Source: CG1-02-35-72 sp045046885 (GTDB taxonomy: Bacteria; Bacteroidota; Bacteroidia; Flavobacteriales; Flavobacteriaceae). Taken from it: a stretch of 64,000 nt of DNA. Location: the NCBI GenBank assembly GCA_045046885.1, contig JASFYX010000023.1, forward strand, positions 62,001 through 126,000, in the 5' to 3' direction. The translations under genes and the position numbers were made by a program. This document shows positions 41,239 to 49,245 of the stretch, piece after piece; positions within the stretch are counted from its first letter, which is position 1; every line of letters starts with the position of its first letter. The notes under the pieces are model-generated. The model worked only from the letters and a program-made list of their open reading frames with translations. It ran no database searches and was not told where the DNA came from.

Positions 41239-43794
41239 TTACCCACACTTAGAATGACCACAATGCTTGCATTTTAAGCAGCCTTCAGAAAAAATAAGTC
41301 CATCTGGCGCGTTGCATTCGGGGCATTTTTTATCGGCGGCAGCCGTACCGTCTGGCACAAATTGTTTTAAAGCACGAACCACACCATTTTTCCAAGTATT
41401 GATATTTTCGTCAAATAAATTGAGATTGTTTATCAAATCTATAACGTAAGGCATAGGCATACCGTGGCGTAAAACACCCGATATAAGCTTGGCGTAATTC
41501 CAAAATTCTTTATCAAAAGATCTAGACAGCGCTTCGAAAGTAACTTTATAACCATCTTTATCTAAGAATTGGAAATCGTAACGCGAATGGCCTTCTTCGT
41601 CTCTATTTTTAATTATCCACCCCTTGGTTACCCATTGTGGTAAGATAAAAGCGTCGTCTATTTTACCTGTAAATATTTCGTAAGGACGGTTGTCTATCAT
41701 CCCCACAACAGCCATCCATTTTTCGTATTCGTTTTGAAAACGGACAATGCGCGCTTCCAATCTTTTAGGACGTTTGGGCGCAAAGGTTTCAGCAAAAACA
41801 CTTTCTTGACACGATTTATCGTCCTTCTTTTTGTCATTTGAGACCAAAATACCACTACGTGAACCATCGCGGTAAACGGTAATACCTTTAAGGCCTTTTA
41901 TCCACGATTCTATGTAAATATCACCTACCAAATCGGTACTGACATCACTGGCCAGATTAATAGTTGAACTGATAGAATGTGTGGTATATTTTTGAACCAA
42001 AGCTTGCATAGCCACACGTTTTTGCCAATCAATTTCGGTGGCAGTAGCGCCGGCATAGGGACTTTCGTTAATGTCTGTTTTACCTGTGGCATTCATCCAA
42101 GTTTTAACACGAGGGTGATACACTTCAAATTCTTCGTAAGAATCGCCTAACTCATCAACATAAGCAACGGTAGCGTTTTTCTCTGACGGATTTACTTTTC
42201 GGCGGCGTTTGTACGACAATAAATAAACAGGCTCAATACCCGATGAAGTCTGCGCTAGCATACTTAAACTTCCTGTTGGGGCTACGGTACTGATAGATAT
42301 ATTTCGGCGTCCGTAAGTCATCATACGTTTGTAGATTGTTGGGAACTCTGCTTTGAGCATTTTTACGAAGTCAGATTTTTCTTCTATTTCGGTATCAAAA
42401 ACCCTAAAGGCGCCACGTGTAATCGCCATGTCGATACTGCTATCAAATTCGCCTTCTAATTTTTTACGCATAATGTTGTCGATTACTTCAAGGGATTCGT
42501 CTGTGTCAAATTTGAGACCTAAGGCGGCAATAGCATCGGCTAGAGCGGTAAAACCAAGACCTGTTCTGCGACCTGTTTTACCATTCTTAAACAAGAGTTT
42601 CCAAGTGTCTATTTCTACTTGTTTGATGTAATTTGGTTCTTTATCGTTTATTATTTTATTAAAAATACGATCGACAGCTTCGAGTTCAAGATCAACCAAA
42701 TCGTCCATTAAGCGTTGGGTTTCATAGACTTTTTTATAGAATCCTTCAAAATCAAATGACGCGTTTTCTGTGAAAGGCTCTTTTACAAAACTGTATAAAT
42801 TCACGGCAATTAGACGACAAGAATCGCCTCCTTGCATGGCAATTTCTGAACACGGATTGGTAGAGCTATTTTTAAATCCGGGATAAAAAGAAGAGGTTGA
42901 ATAATAATGTTGTCTGTCCCAAAAAATAAGACCAGGTTCAGCTGTGTTATGCGCACATTTAATAATGGTGTCCCATAATTTTTTAGCCTTAATAACTTTT
43001 TTATATTTTGGATTATCGCTGTCTATAGGCCAGCGTAAAGTATAATCGGCGTCTTTAATTACGGCATTCATAAATTCGTCTGATAAACGGACAGAGATAT
43101 TTGCGCCGGTTACTTTGCTCAAATCTTGTTTTACGGTTATAAAATCTTCAATATCGGGATGGGCAACATCCATAGTGAGCATGAGTGCCCCACGACGTCC
43201 GTTTTGAGCGACTTCTCTTGTCGTATTAGAAAAACGATTCATAAACGAAACAGCCCCTGTTGTGCTGCCAGCAGAGTTAGAAACTAAGGCATTATTAGGT
43301 CGTAAATTAGATAAATCTACCCCAACGCCACAGCGTCTTTTAAAGAGTTGTACCAATTGTTGATCTGTGTAACAGATACCGCCATAAGAGTCGTAAATAT
43401 CTGGCACAACAACACAATTAGACAACGAAGCAATCATTTGCTTATTCCCTAAAGCGGCCATCACACTGCCTTGTGGAATGGCATATTTAAAGTTTTTAAA
43501 CATTTCGAAAATGGCTTCTTCGGTAAGTAAAGAACGCGATTTTCCGTAGTCGGATAGTTTAGATAAATCGGCGTCAATATGCTTGTATTTGGCTTCCATG
43601 CGCCCAAATTCTTTGGCCATTCGACGGTGCATATCATCGGGTGATTTTTCTAAATAATTACCTTTTGCATCTTTTACAGCGTACTTGTTCATCCAAGTTG
43701 TGGCGGCTAACTCATCTTGGTTAAAATAGGCTAAACAGGTTTCTAATACTTCCTTATAGGTGTAGGTTTTTGAAGAGGTTATCTGGTCAATCAT
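41239..43794 (-). CDS. Adenosylcobalamin-dependent (class II) ribonucleotide reductase
   Basis: The 851-residue enzyme reduces ribonucleotides to deoxyribonucleotides with vitamin B12 as radical source, independent of oxygen. The catalytic region includes ALGNKQMIASLSNCVVVPD (first redox Cys), the glycyl/finger region SSTNPCSEIAMQGGDSCRLIAVNLYSF with the NPCSE catalytic Cys and Glu, and VAPTGSLSMLAQTSSGIEPVYLL. The C terminus carries a Cys-rich tail (CPECNAP...CLKCKHCGHSKCG), typical of B12-type enzymes. No cobalamin riboswitch was found in the 217-base upstream spacer. Use of this class fits growth across oxic and anoxic conditions. Confidence 0.92.
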   Translation of the reverse strand: MIDQITSSKTYTYKEVLETCLAYFNQDELAATTWMNKYAVKDAKGNYLEKSPDDMHRRMAKEFGRMEAKYKHIDADLSKLSDYGKSRSLLTEEAIFEMFKNFKYAIPQGSVMAALGNKQMIASLSNCVVVPDIYDSYGGICYTDQQLVQLFKRRCGVGVDLSNLRPNNALVSNSAGSTTGAVSFMNRFSNTTREVAQNGRRGALMLTMDVAHPDIEDFITVKQDLSKVTGANISVRLSDEFMNAVIKDADYTLRWPIDSDNPKYKKVIKAKKLWDTIIKCAHNTAEPGLIFWDRQHYYSTSSFYPGFKNSSTNPCSEIAMQGGDSCRLIAVNLYSFVKEPFTENASFDFEGFYKKVYETQRLMDDLVDLELEAVDRIFNKIINDKEPNYIKQVEIDTWKLLFKNGKTGRRTGLGFTALADAIAALGLKFDTDESLEVIDNIMRKKLEGEFDSSIDMAITRGAFRVFDTEIEEKSDFVKMLKAEFPTIYKRMMTYGRRNISISTVAPTGSLSMLAQTSSGIEPVYLLSYKRRRKVNPSEKNATVAYVDELGDSYEEFEVYHPRVKTWMNATGKTDINESPYAGATATEIDWQKRVAMQALVQKYTTHSISSTINLASDVSTDLVGDIYIESWIKGLKGITVYRDGSRSGILVSNDKKKDDKSCQESVFAETFAPKRPKRLEARIVRFQNEYEKWMAVVGMIDNRPYEIFTGKIDDAFILPQWVTKGWIIKNRDEEGHSRYDFQFLDKDGYKVTFEALSRSFDKEFWNYAKLISGVLRHGMPMPYVIDLINNLNLFDENINTWKNGVVRALKQFVPDGTAAADKKCPECNAPDGLIFSEGCLKCKHCGHSKCG

Positions 43795-43971
43795 AGTTGT
43801 AATAGATGTTTTAATAAAAAAAGGTGATGTAAATTTATTTTAAAAAAATACAGTAATTAACAAGTGTCAAAAATCTTATTAACTTTTTATCGTTAATAAC
43901 TAATTTAAAAAAAATAAGCACTCATAATGAAATAGTTATAATAAAAAATAAAACAAAATAGCCATAAATTA

Positions 43972-43992
43972 AACCCCCTTTTTTTGGGGTAT
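43972..43992 (-). terminator. Possible weak hairpin after the 44012 gene
   Basis: ACCCCC, a run of T residues and GGGGT form a five-pair stem with the T-run as loop, 20 bases after the minus-strand stop at 44012. The tail read on the minus strand is only moderately T-rich, so terminator function is uncertain. Confidence 0.3.
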
Positions 43993-44011
43993 TATAACAA
44001 ATTATCGGGTC

Positions 44012-45214
44012 TTATTTTCCATCTACAAAGTCTTGTAAATAGGTGAATCTCGGTGTGAGTTTACCTTTAAAAGTCATACGCCCACGTTCTAAAACACCAT
44101 CGGCATCACCGTTAAAAAAAGCGGGGATAATAGATTTAGAAAAGTGCTCGCCAAAACCGTCGGAAGCGTCAATTGGCAATTCGCAGGGCAGATTATCTAC
44201 CGCCATGACTGCAATGGCATTGGGGTCTAAATAATCGGTTTCTTTTTCGTTAAGGACGTCATAACCGTAAATGGGATTTTCTATGGTTGAAGACCTGATG
44301 GTACTAGCTACAGGGCCATCAATATCGCAACTAATATCGGCGACAACACTTATGTTAAAGTCGGGGTTTTTAGCATCATCTCTTGTAAAAATATAAGGGG
44401 CTCCTGAGGCGTAAAAATGACCAGCAATATACACATTGGCTACTTTGGCAAAAGGCATAAAATTTCTTTCGAAAGGCTCGGGATTGCTAAAAAATTCTGA
44501 AAATACAAATGGTTTACCATCTTTTCGTTTCACGTAGCTATCTACATCAATTTGTGCAAAAACAGCTTCGTTAAAAGTTTCGGTTAAAAAAGCGTTGGCT
44601 GTTACTTGTTTTAAGCCCATACCGTTGAGGATTTCAAAAGAGCCGTTACCCACACGTCCTTTACCCGTTAAAACTATTTTTATAGCCGGTAATTTTAGAG
44701 CCTTTAAGGTTTTAATCAAATCTTGCTTATCGTGTAATTCTGAGGCTTTAGGGATTGTAAAATTTTGTGACTTAAGTCCGTAGGTTCTTATCGCATTATA
44801 GGCACCTACAATACCGGCATAGCGGCCAAAAGCAACTAAACGGATTCCCTTTTTATCGGTTAAAACTTCGTGATCGTGAAGACTTATATTTTTATCTAAA
44901 ATAGCTCTCAATAAATTGCGATTGTACGCTTGTTTTTTAATGGTATGTGAAAAGAAAAAATATTTTTTATTGGGAATAAGCGCGTCAATTGGCACTTCTT
45001 TAACGCCTAAAAGAACATCACAATCGTCAAAATTATCAGTAAGTTTTATGCCAGCTGCTGTGTATTGGGCATCTTTATAAGCACGGACATCAGAAGGTTC
45101 TACTACAATTTCTAAATCGGGATATTTTTTAATTAATTTTTGACATGCTTTGGGCGATAAAACAACGCGTCTATCTTGTGGTTTTTTACGTTCTTTGATG
45201 ATAGCAATTTTCAT
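44012..45214 (-). CDS. Saccharopine/alanine dehydrogenase-like oxidoreductase
   Basis: The 400-residue protein has the AlaDH/PNT N-terminal domain: MKIAIIKERKKPQDRRVVLSPKAC, the pattern shared by alanine dehydrogenase, transhydrogenase and lysine-forming saccharopine dehydrogenase. FDDCDVLLGVKEVP and KKYFFFSHTIKKQAYN (saccharopine-dehydrogenase-like) follow. The nucleotide site is KIVLTGKGRVGNGSFEILNGMG. VADISCDIDGPVASTIRSSTIENPIYGYD is also characteristic of this subgroup. It is commonly annotated as NAD+ saccharopine dehydrogenase, but its real substrate in Bacteroidota is uncertain. It stands alone. Confidence 0.85.
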   Translation of the reverse strand: MKIAIIKERKKPQDRRVVLSPKACQKLIKKYPDLEIVVEPSDVRAYKDAQYTAAGIKLTDNFDDCDVLLGVKEVPIDALIPNKKYFFFSHTIKKQAYNRNLLRAILDKNISLHDHEVLTDKKGIRLVAFGRYAGIVGAYNAIRTYGLKSQNFTIPKASELHDKQDLIKTLKALKLPAIKIVLTGKGRVGNGSFEILNGMGLKQVTANAFLTETFNEAVFAQIDVDSYVKRKDGKPFVFSEFFSNPEPFERNFMPFAKVANVYIAGHFYASGAPYIFTRDDAKNPDFNISVVADISCDIDGPVASTIRSSTIENPIYGYDVLNEKETDYLDPNAIAVMAVDNLPCELPIDASDGFGEHFSKSIIPAFFNGDADGVLERGRMTFKGKLTPRFTYLQDFVDGK

Positions 45215-45380
45215 AAATCTCTAATTGTTAATTAAAATATGCACACAGTGCAAGGTTTTTGTTTTTAAGTCAGAAGACCAAAGTCGGAAGCTAGAAGTAT
45301 TTAATACTAAGGGGCTTTATACGACCTCAAAAATTTTGTGCTAAATTAGGGGTATTTGCTAAGATTAACAAGTAAAGTTA
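45215..45380. other. Spacer upstream of ssrA, no gene seen
   Basis: The AT-rich spacer between the dehydrogenase-like gene and the tmRNA promoter holds no ORF of note. It includes AGTCAGAAGACCAAAGTCGG followed by AAGCTAGAAGT, which resembles short flavobacterial spacer repeats. Confidence 0.4.
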
Positions 45381-45388
45381 TACATTTG
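45381..45388 (+). promoter_or_regulatory. Predicted ssrA promoter -7 box
   Basis: TACATTTG lies 56 bases before the mature tmRNA 5' end, with TTG at 45356-45358, 22 bases upstream. A second box, TATCTTTG at 45404-45411, is 33 bases before the mature end and its nearest TTG is 15 bases away. Either could initiate a precursor processed at its 5' end. Confidence 0.5.
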
Positions 45389-45443
45389 CATCCCTTTGTA
45401 ATATATCTTTGTATTACAGAGAATTTAAGCTCTTTTACATTTT

Positions 45444-45835
45444 GGGGACGACTGGTTTTGACAGCAAGGTCAATTACACAGTAAGCATGCCGAGCTATGA
45501 TACACATCTCGTAAATCTGTGTTTCGACTTATAAACGGCGAAAATAATTACGCTTTAGCTGCTTAATCTGAATTACAGTAAGATTCAAGCCACGTCCTGC
45601 TAGGCAGGAAAGCTAAATGTCTCTAGAAAGCCTTGATTAACGGCGTTCTACATAGAGGCATCGTTAAAGTTAATCTATAGCTAAAAGTGTTTCGATTTTA
45701 GTTTGACACTTAAGAAACTAAGCTTAAAGTGGGCGGTTATCGGTCAGCTTTAGGTCTAAAATTAATCGACAACTAAGCATGTAGAAAACTTTGCGGTTGC
45801 TTGTTTGGACGCGGGTTCGAGTCCCGCCGTCTCCA
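45444..45835 (+). ncRNA. ssrA: tmRNA (transfer-messenger RNA)
   Basis: The 5' end GGGGACGACTGGTTTTGACA pairs with the 3' end, which reads GGGTTCGAGTCCCGCCGTCTCC plus a discriminator A. Together these form the tRNA-like acceptor and T-arm of tmRNA. The mRNA-like part encodes the tag GENNYALAA followed by TAA (45537-45566), a tag found in flavobacteria. CCA is not encoded at the 3' end. tmRNA rescues stalled ribosomes and tags the peptide for proteolysis; SmpB is not in this window. A strong terminator follows. Confidence 0.97.
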
Positions 45836-45850
45836 CTAATAAAACCTTAA

Positions 45851-45880
45851 AATCTACCCATAAAATGGGTGGATTTTTTT
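45851..45880 (+). terminator. ssrA terminator
   Basis: AATCTACCCAT and ATGGGTGGATT form an 11-pair stem (one G-T pair) followed by T residues on the plus strand, 15 bases after the mature tmRNA end. Confidence 0.85.
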
Positions 45881-45903
45881 ATTTTTAAAATTAAACTAAT
45901 ATT

Positions 45904-45936
45904 ATTGATACGATGACTCAAAGTCATCGTATCAAT
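45904..45936. repeat. Dispersed palindrome (GATACGATGA family), perfect copy
   Basis: Arms ATTGATACGATGACT and AGTCATCGTATCAAT are exact reverse complements around a CAA loop. Related copies are at 56858-56891 (inner part altered) and a half copy at 58284-58296. Confidence 0.8.
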
Positions 45937-45940
45937 CTAA

Positions 45941-45975
45941 TAGTCAGGGTTTCACTTTGAGTGAAACCCTGACTA
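45941..45975. repeat. Dispersed palindrome (GTCAGGG family), perfect copy
   Basis: Arms TAGTCAGGGTTTCACT and AGTGAAACCCTGACTA are exact reverse complements around a TTG loop. This is the most symmetrical of four copies. It sits four bases after the other palindrome family, in the spacer behind ssrA. Confidence 0.85.
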
Positions 45976-46437
45976 ACAAAGCAATTACCCTATTCGCCCA
46001 TTCGTGTTTCGCGATAGCGAAATAACGAGAATCATTTTCTCCACTTCTCGATACATCCCGAAACAACGCGATAGTCATCAGGACAGGACACTCGAAGAGA
46101 TGCTGAGTTGGTCTCGTCAATTTAAATGAAGCCTTGACTAAGCTCTTTATAAAAACCCAACCGCAATCTCCAACTGTAAAACAAGCTCTTTAAAAACAGG
46201 CTTTTATTTCAATAATTTAGTACCTTTGTGCCTATAAATCCACTTACTAACTAGGATTTTAAAAAACACAGCATCTATTAACCTTGTTTATAGCGTGTCT
46301 ATAAATAAAAAAAATGATTAGAAGCAGTTGTTTCCCTCCAATTACTGCACATAGTTATATTTTTAAAAATAGAATATATGTGGTTGTCTTTATTTAGTTT
46401 TAATTCACACCGCTTATTCATATTAAAATGAAATAAT
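45976..46437. other. Gene-free spacer with degenerate repeat fragments and a possible promoter
   Basis: This 462-base stretch has no convincing gene. It holds TTCGCGATAGCGAAATAACG (a short inverted repeat), TTCTCGATACATCCCGAAAC, and ATGAAGCCTTGACTAAG (46127-46143), which resembles the right half of the GTCAGGG palindrome. TACCTTTG at 46221-46228 matches the -7 consensus and could start the transcript of the kinase gene at 46438, leaving a 5' leader of about 200 bases. Confidence 0.5.
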
Positions 46438-48345
46438 ATGATATCATTATCTAAATACAAATTTAGAACCAGACTTATTGCCGGCTTTGCCATTCTTATT
46501 GTTTTTAATATTATTTCTATTACAATTTCTTTATTAAAAATTAGAGAGAATCAAAATAATTTGACTTTAATGTACGAGCATCCTCTGGTTGTAAGTAATG
46601 CTGTTAGAGAAATTAACACTCATGTTAATGTTATTCATACTCTTATGCAAGACATTGTATATAAAAAAAAGGACAATAATTTTGTAGAATCAAAAATAGT
46701 GCTTATTACTAAATATGATAATATTGTTAAAAATAATTTTAAGTTACTTCTTGAAAGGTTTTTGGGAAATAAGGACGTTATTTTAAAACAAAAAAAATTA
46801 TATTTAAAATGGGAGCCAATAAGACAAAAAGAGCTTTTATTGATAAGAAGTGATAATAGGTCTAAAGAACTAAATGAACTTATAAAACAAGCTGAGAAAT
46901 TAATTTTTGAAATAAAAAAACAAAGTGATAAAGTGTCTGATTTTGCCAAGAAAAAAGCAGATCAAGTTTATAATGATAATTTAGTAAGTGAAAAAGAAGC
47001 TGTACGCCTTTTATATATTTTAATGTTTTCTCTTGTTGTATTGAGCACTTTAATAGGTATTGTTATTTCTAACAGTATTTCTAAACCCATAAAAGATTTG
47101 ATTTCTAAAATAGAGAAAGATGTTAATATAAATGTTAAAAAAGGCACTCATAAAACCGAACAAGAATTGTTAGAATTGATGGTTAAAGAACTTGAAAAAG
47201 CCCACGAAAAAGTAAAAAATTTTAATGAAAAGCTCAAAGTAAAGATTGAAGAAAAAACACAAACGCTAAATGCTTCTAAAAAAACACTCGAAAAAAGTGA
47301 AAAAGAGCTCTTTGAGAAAAATCAGTTTTTCGAAAAAACTGTTGCAGGTACGCCGCTTGCCTTTATTTATTTTGATACGAATTCAATAATACAAAGGTGG
47401 AACACTGCCGCCGAAATTATTTTTGGCTACACCGTCAAAGAGGCTATTGGCAAAGATATAGTCGATTTAATTGTCCCAAAAGAGATTGTAGCAGAAATAA
47501 ATGAGGTTATAGATGACGTGTTTAATGAAACAGGAGGCACTATAAAACAAAATATAAATATTACAAAAAGCGGTAGGCGTATTTTGTGTAGATGGCATAA
47601 TGCCGAGATAAAAGATGAAAACAACAAGGTAATTGGTCTTACAAGTATTGTAGAAGACGTTACCGAACGCACAAAAGTAGCACAAGATTTAGAAAACACC
47701 AACCAGAGTCTTCAAGATTTGGTCTATATAGCCAGTCATGATTTACAAGTCCCCTTGGTTTCAATGGAAGGTTATACTGCCGAGCTTTTAGCAGACAACA
47801 AAGATAAGCTGGACGAAGAAGGTGTTTTTTGCTTAAAGCGGCTCCAATCAAATGCCCGACGTATGCACAAACTGGTTTTAAGTTTATTAGACATTTCTAG
47901 ATTAAATACCCATATAAATCCTTACGAAGAGTTTAAAGTCAAACAGGTTTTAGAGTCTGCTTTAAACGATTTGAGTTTGGTAATAAAAGAGTCCAAAGTA
48001 AAAATAACCCTTGGCCGTTTTAAAAAAATAACAGCCGATAAACAACGAGTTGAAGGTGTTTTTAGAAACCTAATTATCAATGCTATAAATTATGGTGCTA
48101 CACAAATAGACATTGGCTATAAAGACGCTACTTTTTTTGTAAAAGACAACGGTATAGGTATCCCAAAAGAACAACTCGAACGTATTTTTAAACCAGGCGA
48201 AAGGCTTAAACAAAATAAAGCTGAGGGTATTGGTATGGGCTTGTCATTTTGTAAAAAAGTTATAGAATTACACAACGGCCGTATTTGGGCAGAGTCTGAA
48301 GGCAAAAATAAAGGCGCTATCTTTAAAATTAAATTCAACACTTAA
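46438..48345 (+). CDS. Membrane sensor histidine kinase with 4-helix sensor, PAS and HisKA domains
   Basis: The 635-residue kinase has two membrane helices (about residues 11-31 and 191-212) around an extracytoplasmic region of about 160 residues resembling helical (CHASE3/MCP-type) sensors. A HAMP-like linker and a long coiled coil (about 235-300) follow. The single PAS domain (about 300-412) contains FDTNSIIQRWNTAAEIIFGY. HisKA has phospho-acceptor His434 in ASHDLQVPL. The HATPase domain shows INAINYGA, VKDNGIGIP and GIGMGLSFCKKVIE. Response-regulator genes follow 15 bases downstream. The PAS domain is nearly the same as one in the giant kinase of this cassette. Confidence 0.92.
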   Translation: MISLSKYKFRTRLIAGFAILIVFNIISITISLLKIRENQNNLTLMYEHPLVVSNAVREINTHVNVIHTLMQDIVYKKKDNNFVESKIVLITKYDNIVKNNFKLLLERFLGNKDVILKQKKLYLKWEPIRQKELLLIRSDNRSKELNELIKQAEKLIFEIKKQSDKVSDFAKKKADQVYNDNLVSEKEAVRLLYILMFSLVVLSTLIGIVISNSISKPIKDLISKIEKDVNINVKKGTHKTEQELLELMVKELEKAHEKVKNFNEKLKVKIEEKTQTLNASKKTLEKSEKELFEKNQFFEKTVAGTPLAFIYFDTNSIIQRWNTAAEIIFGYTVKEAIGKDIVDLIVPKEIVAEINEVIDDVFNETGGTIKQNINITKSGRRILCRWHNAEIKDENNKVIGLTSIVEDVTERTKVAQDLENTNQSLQDLVYIASHDLQVPLVSMEGYTAELLADNKDKLDEEGVFCLKRLQSNARRMHKLVLSLLDISRLNTHINPYEEFKVKQVLESALNDLSLVIKESKVKITLGRFKKITADKQRVEGVFRNLIINAINYGATQIDIGYKDATFFVKDNGIGIPKEQLERIFKPGERLKQNKAEGIGMGLSFCKKVIELHNGRIWAESEGKNKGAIFKIKFNT

Positions 48346-48360
48346 AAACAATCGCAAATT

Positions 48361-48813
48361 ATGAAAAATAAAAATATTTACGCGCCTATTCTTTTAGTTG
48401 AAGACGAGGAAGACCATATAAGACTTATTAAAAAATCACTACGCGATGCGGGGCATCTTTTAAATAAAATATACACCGCAGAAAATGGCCAAGTGGCTTT
48501 AGACTTCCTTAAAAAAGTTGGTAATTTTAAAGACAGTACACATCAAAGACCTATCCTTATTTTGTTGGATATTAAAATGCCGATAAAAAATGGTTTTGAA
48601 ACTTTAAAAGAGCTTAAAGCCGATAAAAATTTAGAGCACATACCCGTAGTTGTATTAACAACAACTTCTACCAGCGAAGACATTAATAAAGCAATGGATT
48701 TAGGCGCTAATGATTACATTGTAAAACCCATTAATTTTAATGATTTTACCGAAAAAGTAGCCAGATTAGGGCATTACTGGGGCTTGGTAAGCGATGTAAA
48801 GAGAATTATTTAA
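48361..48813 (+). CDS. Single-domain response regulator (Rcp1-like)
   Basis: The 150-residue protein is a lone receiver (REC) domain. It shows the acidic pocket LLVEDEEDH, the phospho-acceptor Asp in ILILLDIKMPIKNG, the Thr/Ser switch VLTTTS and the Lys in DYIVKPIN. The GHLLNKIYTAENGQVALDFLKK segment is typical of the Rcp1 group that partners phytochrome-like and PAS kinases. It has no output domain. It lies 15 bases after the HisKA kinase gene and is its most probable phosphorylation partner, perhaps passing the phosphate on. Confidence 0.93.
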   Translation: MKNKNIYAPILLVEDEEDHIRLIKKSLRDAGHLLNKIYTAENGQVALDFLKKVGNFKDSTHQRPILILLDIKMPIKNGFETLKELKADKNLEHIPVVVLTTTSTSEDINKAMDLGANDYIVKPINFNDFTEKVARLGHYWGLVSDVKRII

Positions 48814-48846
48814 AAACTATAAATCAGGGGTTAAAATCAAAATGTT

Positions 48847-49245
48847 ATGAAAGAAGATAAAATAAATATACTTGTAATTGAAGACAATATAGACCATCTT
48901 TTTTTTATAAAAAAGGCTTTAGAAAAGGGTAATTACAAACTGACAATTATAAACGATGGTGAAAAAGCCTACAATTATCTACTAAATCCAACTCAGCCTG
49001 TAGATATTGTTTTGTTAGACCAATATTTACCCAACCTGCAAGGTTTAGAAATCCTAAAAAAGTTACAGCCCCTAAAACCACCTTATCGTATTATATTTAT
49101 GAGCGTAGATAATTCGTTAGACACAGAAAGCACAGCCTTAAAATTAGGCGCCATAGATTTTATTGCCAAAGAAGCAAGCCTAGGAGCCGATTTATTAAAA
49201 AGTATTGAAGCCTTAACCCAACTTAGTAATCATGACAGCTTCTGA
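48847..49245 (+). CDS. Single-domain response regulator, paralogue of the giant kinase's REC domain
   Basis: The 132-residue receiver has LVIEDNIDH, the phospho-acceptor Asp in IVLLDQYLPNLQG, the switch region IIFMSVD and the Lys in FIAKEAS. It is strikingly like the first 120 residues of the next gene product: INILVIEDNIDHLFFIKKAL versus INILIIEDNEDHLFFIKKAL, and the shared AYNYLLNP and LEILKKL. This points to a local duplication. Its last 14 bases overlap the giant kinase gene, whose ATG lies in its final codons, suggesting translational coupling. Confidence 0.92.
   Translation: MKEDKINILVIEDNIDHLFFIKKALEKGNYKLTIINDGEKAYNYLLNPTQPVDIVLLDQYLPNLQGLEILKKLQPLKPPYRIIFMSVDNSLDTESTALKLGAIDFIAKEASLGADLLKSIEALTQLSNHDSF

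Noticed and set aside
43795..44011. Cobalamin riboswitch upstream of the B12-dependent reductase
   Set aside because: No B12-box-like conserved sequence or paired core could be found by eye in the AT-rich spacer.
45904..46437. CRISPR array or integration site behind ssrA
   Set aside because: ssrA is a common integration target, but there is no integrase gene, no duplicated tmRNA 3' end and no regular spacer pattern; the repeats are palindromic spacer elements.
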